Below are positions 57,225 through 64,000 of a DNA stretch of 64,000 nt, piece by piece. The notes below the pieces were generated by a model. That model searched no databases. It was not told the origin of the DNA and was given only the letters and a program-made list of their open reading frames with translations. Both the position numbers and the translations under genes were made by a program. The stretch is from contig CAVZZN010000012.1 of assembly GCA_963779805.1 (NCBI GenBank), positions 248,001-312,000 on the forward strand, in the 5' to 3' direction. Numbering within the stretch: position 1 is the first letter of the stretch; each line of letters starts with the position of its first letter. The DNA is from CAIWHR01 sp963779805 (GTDB lineage Bacteria; Pseudomonadota; Gammaproteobacteria; Burkholderiales; Casimicrobiaceae).

Positions 57225-57398
57225 ATGATGGATGTGTCCGCATGGTGGGTGTTGGGGGCGTTCCTCGTCGGCGGCTATGCAGGCGCGCTCCTGGTCGCGC
57301 TCATGACGATCACGGCGAGCGACGGCGGCAACTCTGCCAAGGTCGATTCGCGCGGCGTGGCTGCGGAACGTGCCTCGGCCCCCCGTTGGGGCACCTAG
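57225..57398 (+). CDS. Small single-helix membrane protein (57 aa)
   Basis: An open frame whose product starts MMDVSAWWVLGAFLVGGYAG and continues into ALLVALMTITA, one membrane helix, followed by a short polar tail. AAGGA lies 4 bp before ATG 57225 (a second ATG is at 57228). Downstream of the best sigma-54 promoter in the window. No family recognised. Confidence 0.65.
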   Translation: MMDVSAWWVLGAFLVGGYAGALLVALMTITASDGGNSAKVDSRGVAAERASAPRWGT

Positions 57399-57635
57399 CG
57401 CGCGGTCGACCGGCTGTTGCACGCTCGCCGCTGCATGAATGCTCCCGGCGGACGCCGAGCGAGCCGATGCGAACGAGATCTGCGCCACCGCTCGCGGGCA
57501 TCGGGACGCCTGCGGGCGGGTGCATCTTCACGTTTGCCGCCGGCGCGCGTTAACCTTGCATCGGAACCACGCTGCGCGTGCAACGTCGTACCTCGCGTAC
57601 CCGGCGTTTCGCCGCGCCTTTCCCGCATCGTCGTC

Positions 57636-57980
57636 ATGCTCCGCCCGGAATCGAGGTGTTCCCCGCCAGACGAGCCGCTGCGCTCGCTGCTGTACCGCTA
57701 CTGGTTCTGGGGCTGGCTGTTTCGGGACGTCACGCGCGGCACGCTCCTCGTGCGTCACGCCGCGTGGCGCCACAACGTCGCCCAGCGCCATCACCTGCAG
57801 GTGTACATGCGGCGCTGGCTCGCGTGCGTCGGGGCCATGGCGGTCGCCGCACGCATCCTCGAGTTGATGTCCGGCCCCTCCGTCGCTGCGGCGACGTTCT
57901 ACACCGCCTCGGTGCTCGCGAGTTGCGTGTTGACGGTGACCGTCGCCGGCTGGGCGCTGCTGGCGCGTGCGAGTCGCTGA
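57636..57980 (+). CDS. Hypothetical two-helix membrane protein (114 aa)
   Basis: A polar, aromatic N-terminus (DEPLRSLLYRYWFWGWLFRDVTRG) then two hydrophobic helices (WLACVGAMAVAARILELM and VLASCVLTVTVAGWALLARA). ATG 57636 is chosen because the upstream extension is Arg-rich and unlike protein. I recall similar proteins from betaproteobacteria but no function. The 237-bp gap before it holds nothing obvious. Confidence 0.6.
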   Translation: MLRPESRCSPPDEPLRSLLYRYWFWGWLFRDVTRGTLLVRHAAWRHNVAQRHHLQVYMRRWLACVGAMAVAARILELMSGPSVAAATFYTASVLASCVLTVTVAGWALLARASR

Positions 57981-58093
57981 GCGCTCGAGCGGCCGCGGGC
58001 GGAGGGCGCGTGCCTCGCTCCCAACCGAACGAGTCTCGCGTGCGTGCGGCCCTGAAAAAGCAACGGCCCGCATCGCTGCGGGCCATCGGTGTT

Positions 58094-58170
58094 TGGTGGC
58101 GAACCAGGGACTCGAACCCCGGACCAAAGGATTATGATTCCTCTGCTCTAACCAGCTGAGCTAGTTCGCC
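58094..58170 (-). tRNA. tRNA with CAU anticodon (Met, or Ile2 if lysidine-modified)
   Basis: A 77-nt cloverleaf with encoded CCA. The acceptor stem GGCGAAC/GTTCGCC is perfect, the anticodon arm GAGGA-ATCATAA-TCCTT gives CAU, and the T-arm is CGGGG-TTCGAGT-CCCTG. It is not the initiator type. Elongator Met and Ile2 (CAU read as LAU) cannot be separated by eye; the TTGGTC variable region is reminiscent of Ile2 genes. Confidence 0.95.
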
Positions 58171-58324
58171 AAGGGAGCGAAATTATAGGCGAAGCGCCGG
58201 CTGCGGTCAAAGCGGAGCGGAAGCGCGGCGGAAGCGCCGCGCAAGGCCGCCGCAATGGCGCCATCGCAGATGCGCAGAACGATGCTGCTATAGTGCGCGG
58301 CCGTTCGTCCTCCCTCGCGCCAAG

Positions 58325-59096
58325 GTGCTTGCCGACTGGTTGCCCGCCGTGCCGTGGCACGTTCTCGTGCTGCTGCCGATCGTCGTTTTCGCCGCGTATA
58401 CCGTCTTCGGCGCCACGGGCTTCGGCTCGTCGATCATCGCGGTTCCGGCGCTGGCGCATGCGCTGCCGCTGACGTTCATGGTGCCGCTGATGGCGACGCT
58501 CGACGCGGCCGCCACCACCACCGCCACGTCACGCCAGTGGCGCGACGCGCGCCTCGCCGAGATCGGGCGGATCCTGCCGACCATGCTCCTCGGCATCGTC
58601 GCGGGCGCCACGCGTGCTCGTGCGCTTGCCGCGCGCGCCTGCATTGCTGGTGCTCGGCATCTTCGCGGCGAGCTACGGGGTGTACGTGCTCGCAGGGGCT
58701 CCGCGGCGCATGGTCGTGTCGCGCGGCTGGGCCTGGCCGATCGGCTTCGTCGGCGGCATCTTCAGCGCCCTGTTCGGCACCGGCGGGCCGATCTACATGG
58801 TCTACCTGTCGGCCCGGATCGACGACAAGAGCGCGCTGCGCGCAACGTCGTCGCTCCTGATCACGATCAGCGTCGCGTTGCGGATCGCGGCCTTCGTCGC
58901 CTCGGGGCTCCTGACGCGCACCCCGCTGCTCGTCACCGCGGCACTGATGGTGCCGTTCATGTTCGGAGGCTACTTCGCCGGCAGCCGGCTGCACGACGCG
59001 CTCTCCCGCGGCGGGGTGATGCGCCTCATCGCCGTGCTGCTCGTCGCCAACGGAACGCTGCTCGTCGTGCGCGCGCTGGGCTTCACCGCCGTCTGA
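58325..59096 (+). CDS. TauE/SafE (TSUP) family permease, one frameshift
   Basis: A membrane protein of about 256 residues with roughly eight helices, in the family of sulfite/organosulfur anion exporters. Motifs: TVFGATGFGSSIIAVPALAHALPL near the N-terminus and WPIGFVGGIFSALFGTGGPIYMVYLSAR in the second half, the paired repeats typical of TSUP. GTG at 58325; an extra G near 58611 splits the two halves. TATAGT at 58289-58294 is a possible -10 box. Followed at 9 bp by a GACCCAGGG repeat pair. Confidence 0.88.
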
Positions 59097-59104
59097 TCGC
59101 GCTC

Positions 59105-59124
59105 GACCCAGGGTTGACCCAGGG
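59105..59124. repeat. Two GACCCAGGG units (odd-palindrome family)
   Basis: GACCCAGGG at 59105 and 59116, 11 bp apart, starting 9 bp after the permease stop. Same unit and spacing as the array at 5932-5972. Confidence 0.75.
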
Positions 59125-59162
59125 GCCTGGCGGGCGTAGGGCGGGCGACGGGTGCGGCGAAG

Positions 59163-59227
59163 TTGTCATGGACATTTTGCAGGTTGCACGCCACAATCGC
59201 CCCGTTATGAGCTATTGTCAATGGATA
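59163..59227. promoter_or_regulatory. Direct repeats upstream of the MerR/B12 regulator
   Basis: TTGTCATGGACA (59163-59174) and TTGTCAATGGATA (59215-59227) share TTGTCA-(A)-TGGA-Y-A. They flank promoter-like sequence (TTGCAC, TTATGA) just before the regulator's GTG. Position and repetition suggest operator sites for self-control. Confidence 0.45.
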
Positions 59228-59248
59228 GCGGTGGACAGCGAGGCGACC

Positions 59249-60193
59249 GTGTCGAACGAAGGCTTGCTGCTCAACATCTCGGCCGTGGAGCGCGAAACGG
59301 GCCTGTCCAAGGACGTGCTCCGGATGTGGGAACGGCGTTACGCCTTCCCCAAGCCCGCACGCGACGACAACGGCGAGCGCCAGTACACGGTGGCCGAGGT
59401 CGCCAAGCTGCGCGCCATCAAGCGCCTGATGGACGTGGGCGTTCGTCCGGGACGCATCATCCACAGCAGCCTCGCGGAGCTCAATGCGATGGCGGACACG
59501 CGCGCCGAAAGCCGCCGCGACGCCATCGCTCCCGCGCTCGAGCGCGACATCATCGCGATGCTGCAGGGCCACGACGTGCAGGGGCTGCAGCACGCGCTCG
59601 CGAACATGCTGATGCGGCAGGGACTGCAGAAGTTCGTGCTCGAGACCGTGACTCCGCTCAATCGCGCAGTCGGCGAAGGATGGATGCGCGGCGAGATCCA
59701 GGTGTTCGAGGAGCATCTGTACACCGAGCAGCTGCAGGTCGCGCTGCGCACCGCGATCAACGCATTCCCACGCCAGGTCGGCACCCCGCGCGTGCTGCTG
59801 ACGACGTTCCCCGGCGAGCAGCACGGCCTCGGGCTGCTCATGGTCGAAGCGCTGCTCGTGCCCGAGGGCGCGCAATGCATCTCGCTCGGCGTGCAGACAC
59901 CGCTCGAGGACATCCGTCGCGCCGCGCTCGCGCACAGGGTGCATCTCGTGGCGCTCTCGTTCTCGGCGGCGTTCCCGGTGCGGCAGGCGACCGACGGCCT
60001 CGCCACCCTGCGTCGCGAGCTGCCGCAGACGACGACGCTGTGGGCCGGAGGCGAGATGACTCGGCGCGTGCGCAAGACGCTCCCCGGCGTCGTGCTGATT
60101 CCGGACCTCGCCGCGTCGATCGGCGCATTGAAGAGCTGGCGCGCGCACTGGGCGCAGGCTGCGCACTACCTGGGCGCCACCGCAGACCAGTAG
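59249..60193 (+). CDS. MerR-family regulator with B12-binding domain (CarH/LitR-like)
   Basis: A 314-aa transcription factor. The N-terminal MerR helix-turn-helix is ISAVERETGLSKDVLRMWERRYAFPKP, followed by a helical B12-binding domain (MQGHDVQGLQHALANML, EGWMRGEIQVFEEHLYTEQLQ) and a Rossmann cobalamin domain with GEQHGLG, matching the E/D-x-H-x-x-G motif whose His ligates cobalt. Members of this family use adenosylcobalamin to sense light and repress carotenoid or photolyase genes in the dark. GTG 59249 has CGAGG 5 bp upstream; ATG 59168 or 59207 would lengthen it. No carotenoid genes are in view; its target could be its own promoter or the lipid genes nearby. Confidence 0.85.
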   Translation: MSNEGLLLNISAVERETGLSKDVLRMWERRYAFPKPARDDNGERQYTVAEVAKLRAIKRLMDVGVRPGRIIHSSLAELNAMADTRAESRRDAIAPALERDIIAMLQGHDVQGLQHALANMLMRQGLQKFVLETVTPLNRAVGEGWMRGEIQVFEEHLYTEQLQVALRTAINAFPRQVGTPRVLLTTFPGEQHGLGLLMVEALLVPEGAQCISLGVQTPLEDIRRAALAHRVHLVALSFSAAFPVRQATDGLATLRRELPQTTTLWAGGEMTRRVRKTLPGVVLIPDLAASIGALKSWRAHWAQAAHYLGATADQ

Positions 60194-60271
60194 CACCGGG
60201 CGCGCCAAGATGGCGCGAGCGCCTCGCACCGCACGCACTCTTGCGCAATGGCGCGCGGGCTGCACGGTACG

Positions 60272-61235
60272 ATGCAGCCTATGGTCACCGCGATCACCAT
60301 CGCCCTCCTGTTTGTCACGGGCCTCGGTCTCTACGGCTGGTGGGCCGCCTCCGCGCTCGCCGCCGGAAAGGCATGGTGGCTGGTCGCGCTCGCGTTGCCG
60401 CTCGCGTATCTGGCGCTGTTCGTCGTCGTCACGCTGTCGTGGTTCGCGCTGGCGTGGATCTGGGGCGTGCGCGGTCCGCCCGAGGTGCGCCTGTCGCTGG
60501 CGCAGTCGCTGCGCGTCTTTCGCGACGAGCTCGTCACCTTGATGGGCTCGGGCACGCGGATGGGATTCGCGTGGTGGTCGATGCGCGAGCCCGCCGCGGT
60601 GCCGGCCTCTTCGCCCGTGCTGCTGCTGCACGGCGTGCTCTGCAATGCGGGCGTGTGGATGCGCATGATCGAGGCCCTGAAGGCCGCCGGCATCGGGCCC
60701 GTGTACACGCTCTCCTACGGTCCGCCGCTCGCGTCGGTCGAGCACTTCGCCGATCAGGTCGCCGACAAGATCGCGCGCATCCGCGCCGAAACCGGCGCGG
60801 CGCGCGTTGCGATCGTCGCGCACAGCATGGGGGGGCTCGTTGCGCGCGCGTACATGCGCCGGCACGGAGCATCGGCGGTGGATCGCGTGATCACCATCGG
60901 CACGCCCCACCACGGCAGCGTGCACGCGTGGCTCTTTCCCGGCGCGTCGCTCGGTCAGATCAGGCCGGGGAATGCGTGGCTGGCGGCGCTGAATGCGGCC
61001 CCGCTGCCACCCGTGCGCATCGTGTCGATCTGGTCGTGGCACGACTCGATGGTCGCGCCGCAGGATTCCGCGTGCCTGCCGGAGGGCGGTGAACGTCGCG
61101 GTGAGCGGCGTCGCGCACAACGCGTTGCTGCGCGACCCGAAGGTGGCCGCGATCGTCGCCGCCGAGCTCAAGCGGCCCCTCGACGCACCGGCGCCGGACG
61201 CCGGCGGCCCCGCTACCAGTGAATCCCCTGCGTGA
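60272..61235 (+). CDS. Alpha/beta-hydrolase (lipase-like) with N-terminal membrane helices, one frameshift
   Basis: About 320 residues. Two N-terminal helices (ITIALLFVTGLGLYGWWAA and WWLVALALPLAYLALFVVVTLSWF) are followed by a hydrolase domain: VLLLHGVLCNAGVW (oxyanion HG), nucleophile Ser in IVAHSMGGLVAR, and the lipase-type GTPHHGS. The His region (GVAHNALLRDP) lies after a +1 shift near 61078. Resembles bacterial triacylglycerol lipase/esterases. The last 23 bp overlap the convergent reductase gene. Confidence 0.85.
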
Positions 61236-63199
61236 GCTGCGCGAAGGCGATCTGCTCGGCCGTGAGCTGCGCCGGCTCGCCGCCCTTCTTGCCCTGCGCG
61301 GCAGCGGAATCCGGGAACATGTTGTAGGCGGTGTTGAGCAGGATCTGCGTGAGCTTCGGCGCGATGGCGTGGCACACGGCCCCGAAGATGCCCAGGCGCG
61401 TGGCGATGCGCACCGGCTTGTAGACGATCGCCTCGACCACGAGGTCCGCCGCTTCCTCGGCCGACAGCGTGGGGACGTTCTCGTACATCCTGGTCGGCGC
61501 GATCATGGGCGTGCGCACCAGGGGCATGTTGATGGTGGTGAAGTGGATGCCCTTGTCGACGAACTCGGACGCGGCGCACGCCGAGAACGAATCGAGCGCC
61601 GACTTCGACGCCACGTAGGCCGAGAACCGCGGCGCGTTCGACAGCACGCCGATCGAGGAGATGTTGATGATGTGCCCTCGCTTGTTCTCCACCATCCTCG
61701 GCATGAACCCGAGGATCAGGCGGATCGCGCCGAAGTAGTTGAGCTGCATCGTGCGCTCGAAATCGTGGAAGCGATCGAGCGAATTCATGATGCCGCGCCG
61801 GATCGAGCGACCGGCGTTGTTGATGAGGTAATCGCACGTGCCGTGCTCGGCGAGCACCTTCGCCACCAGTGCGTCGCACGAGGCCATGTCGGAGACGTCG
61901 GCGGCGTAGATCCAGCACTTGCCGCCGAGCGCGTCGATCTCCTTCTTGGTCTCGACGAGCTTTTCCTCGCCCCGCGCAACGAGGATCACGCGGGCGCCCG
62001 CTTCGGCGAGCTTCATGGCGGTGGCCTTGCCGATGCCCGACGAGGAGCCCGTCACGACCACCACCTTGTCCTTCACGCGACCGGCGAGGCTGTGGTCGAT
62101 GAACAGATCCGGGTCGAGATTGCGCTCCCAGTAGTCCCATAGCTTCGCGGCGTAGGTCCCGACGTGCGGAACGCTGATGCCCGAGCCCTTGAGCGCCTTC
62201 GTCGCTTCGCGATTGTCGTAGCGCGTGGGCCAGTTGATGAACGCGAACACGTCCTTTGGAATCCCGAGGTCGGCGAGCACGGCGCGCACCATGCGCTTGA
62301 TGGGCGACAGCGAGCCGATGCCGTACAGGATCGGGGCGGGGATGAAGCCGAACATGCGGGCGTTCACGCGCATCGTCATGAGCGGCGCGTGGGCGGCCTT
62401 CGCGAAGATGTTCAGGACCTCGCCGATGCGATGCGGCTCCGGGTCGGTGAGATGGAAGGTCCTGCCGTCGAGCCCGCGCTTGTGCGCGAGGTAGTCCAGG
62501 GCATCGGCCACGAAATCCACGGGCACGATGTTGATGCGTCCGCCCTCGATGCCGATCGTCGGCATCCACTGCGGGAGCATCTCGCGCGTCTTCTGGATCA
62601 GCTTGAAGAAGTAGTAGGGCCCGTCGATCTTGTCGATGTAGCCCGTCTTCGAGTGCCCGACCACGAAGCCGGGCCGGTAGATGCGAAACGGAACCCGGCA
62701 TTCGCGACGCACGATGCCCTCGGATTCGTGCTTGGTGCGGAAGTACGGATGGTCGAGATCCTCCGCTTCCTCGAACATGTCCTCGCGGAAGACGCCGTCG
62801 TAGAGCCCGGCCGCCGCGATGGAGCTCACGTGGTTGAAGCACCCGGCCCGGATGGCTTCCGCGAACTCGACCGCGTTGCGCGTGCCGTCGATGTTGGCGA
62901 CCATCTGCTCTTCGGCGCTCGCGTCGAGGTCGTACACGGCCGCGAGGTGGAAGAAATGGCCTGACCTTGCCCTTGAGCTTGCGCATGTCCGCAGCGCCCA
63001 CGCCGAGGCGCGGCTTGCCGAGGTCGCCGAGCACGGGAATCACCTGCTTCTCGTCCGCTCCCCAGAACTCGTACAGCGCATCGAGCTTGTCGAGAGAGCT
63101 CTTGCGCACGAGGACGTAGATCGGCTCGTTGCGCTTGATCAGGTTCGCGACCAGGAAGCGGCCGATGAACCCGGTCGCGCCGGTGACGAAATAGGACAT
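61213..63199 (-). CDS. Fatty acyl-CoA reductase, two-domain Marinobacter type, one frameshift
   Basis: About 661 residues once repaired. The N-terminal extended-SDR domain (YFVTGATGFIGRFLVANL; HVSSIAAAGLYDGVFREDMFEEAEDLDHPYFRTKHESE with YxxxK-like YFRTK) matches the reductase that converts acyl-CoA to fatty alcohol via the aldehyde, and the C-terminal half is a classic SDR (VVVVTGSSSGIGKATA; NNAGRSIRR; Ser-Tyr-Lys in ISSIGV...YVASK), ending GIHW. From memory it is closely similar along its whole length to the Marinobacter aquaeolei enzyme Maqu_2507. One extra C near 62960 breaks it. GGAGGAAGCC gives a strong ribosome site. It is divergent from the phasin gene. Product alcohols could feed wax esters. 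Confidence 0.9.
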
Positions 63200-63474
63200 G
63201 GCTTCCTCCCAGGGCGGGGCGTGGTCTCGTGCCGGTGCGCTGCGGGCCGGTTCGGGGGTGGCGCGGCAACGTCGACGACGAGGCACCGCGCGATGGATGG
63301 TCGTCGAAATTATACGGCCGTGCACCGCGCTCCCGCATCCGCCACGCGTGCACGAAGCGCGTCGAAGGCAGCGGCGTGCGCGGGCTCTTTTAGAATGACT
63401 GCTCTAATGTCGCAGCATAGAATGTGCGGATCGGGCCGTGCTGTGCCCGCATCGACGCGACACGGGAGAACGAG

Positions 63475-64000
63475 ATGCTGAAGAAGGCCAAGGCGGAATT
63501 CGGAACGCGCCAGTTCGAGCAGGCGCGGGAGTTGTCGCAGGCCGTGCTCAATTCGTCGCATCAGATCTGGCTCGCGGGTCTCGGCGCATTCGCCCGCGCG
63601 CAGCAGGAAGGCATGAAGATGTTCGAAACGCTGGTGCGCCAGGGACAGCAGCTCGAGACGCGCACGCGTCAGGCGGCGGTCGACACCGCGTCCGCGGCGC
63701 GTGGCGCCGCCACGGCAAAGGCGAAGGAGATGCAGCAGATGGCCGGCGGCACGTGGGACAAGCTCGAGCAGGTGTTCGAGGATCGCGTCGAGCGGGCGTT
63801 GTCCAAGCTCGGCGTGCACACGCAGAACGACGTCCAGCAACTGGTCGAGCGCGTCGACGCGCTGTCGGAAGCCGTGAACCGCCTCATCGCGACGGGCCCG
63901 GGTGAGGCGAGCGCGCCGCCGCTACGCACGCGAGGCAAGCGCTCGAGCGGCGCGAAGGCCGTGCCCAAGGCCGCCGCGAAGAAGCGTGGTTCGAAGACGG
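63475..64000 (+). CDS. Phasin family protein (PHA granule-associated), partial at window edge
   Basis: At least 175 residues, still open at the window end. The helical N-terminus FEQARELSQAVLNSSHQIWLAGLGAFARAQQEGMKMFETLVRQG is diagnostic of phasins of the PhaI type; residues 110-140 (VFEDRVERALSKLGV, DVQQLVERVDALSEAVNRL) form a coiled coil, and the tail is Lys/Ala-rich (KAVPKAAAKKRGSK) as in the PhaF/PhaI DNA-binding class. It coats polyhydroxyalkanoate granules. ATG 63475 follows GGGAGAACG. A TTAGA-N8-TCTAA dyad (63390-63407) lies upstream. Confidence 0.88.
   Translation, partial: MLKKAKAEFGTRQFEQARELSQAVLNSSHQIWLAGLGAFARAQQEGMKMFETLVRQGQQLETRTRQAAVDTASAARGAATAKAKEMQQMAGGTWDKLEQVFEDRVERALSKLGVHTQNDVQQLVERVDALSEAVNRLIATGPGEASAPPLRTRGKRSSGAKAVPKAAAKKRGSKT

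Noticed and set aside
58094..58170. Calling the tRNA firmly as Ile2 (lysidine-modified CAU)
   Set aside because: The variable region hints at it, but identity elements cannot be judged reliably by eye; elongator Met remains equally possible.
58349..58366. TGGCACG at the start of the TSUP permease gene as a -24 element
   Set aside because: It lies inside the coding region and lacks GC at the correct -12 spacing.

Overview
The window is about 70% G+C and reads as chromosomal DNA of a betaproteobacterium, probably Burkholderiales or a relative. Pointers are the order dac - D-amino-acid transaminase - ybeD - lipB - lipA, the block rpe - gph - trpE...trpGDC, a tandem glycine riboswitch before gcvT, a phasin, and a Ugp-type ABC operon. 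There is no plasmid, phage, insertion sequence or CRISPR array. About twenty otherwise normal genes are broken by single-base shifts, and wherever I could reconstruct the expected codons the shift is an extra base, which points to insertion errors in the assembly rather than real gene decay.

Layout. 0-8.5 kb: a large FAD/Fe-S dehydrogenase, a conserved protein of unknown role, a YyaL/SSP411-type thioredoxin-domain protein and a small cytochrome c. 8.5-17 kb: glycine riboswitch, gcvT-gcvH-gcvP, D-amino-acid dehydrogenase, a penicillin-binding carboxypeptidase and a D-amino-acid transaminase, linking glycine, D-amino acids and peptidoglycan. 17-23 kb: flavin reductase, cyclopropane fatty acid synthase, lipoate genes, mltA and apaG. 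23-30 kb: rpe, gph, a Trp-rich leader peptide, then trpE, nhaA, trpG, trpD, trpC. 30-35 kb: ugpC-B-A-E and an exo/endonuclease-phosphatase protein. 35-43 kb: a three-module glycosyltransferase, trmB, thiS-thiG and an ECF sigma/zinc-finger anti-sigma pair. 43-46.5 kb: a CoA-transferase, a half-length Ku-like protein and a hemerythrin.

46.6-58 kb is the most interesting part. A CHASE3 histidine kinase, a receiver-less sigma-54 activator, a NarL-type response regulator and a lone receiver domain precede many small envelope or stress proteins (DUF1328, DUF883, YqjE- and YqjK-like, ferritin-like, glycine-zipper lipoprotein, several tiny membrane proteins). I find three good and one weaker -24/-12 (sigma-54) promoter in gaps ahead of these genes, and a 19-bp palindrome (TGTAGG-N7-CCTACA) both beside the activator gene and in the gap of a divergent pair of target genes. 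This looks like a self-contained sigma-54 envelope-stress regulon.

58-64 kb: a CAU tRNA, a TauE/SafE permease, a MerR regulator with a B12-binding (light-sensor type) domain, a lipase-like hydrolase, a fatty acyl-CoA reductase of the Marinobacter type and, divergent from it, a phasin, pointing to storage-lipid metabolism.

A second theme is a dispersed family of short odd-length palindromes (TTACTC-N-GAGTAA, GACTC-N-GAGTC, GACCC-N-GGGTC) in tandem groups of two to four at seven loci, nearly all just after or across a stop codon.
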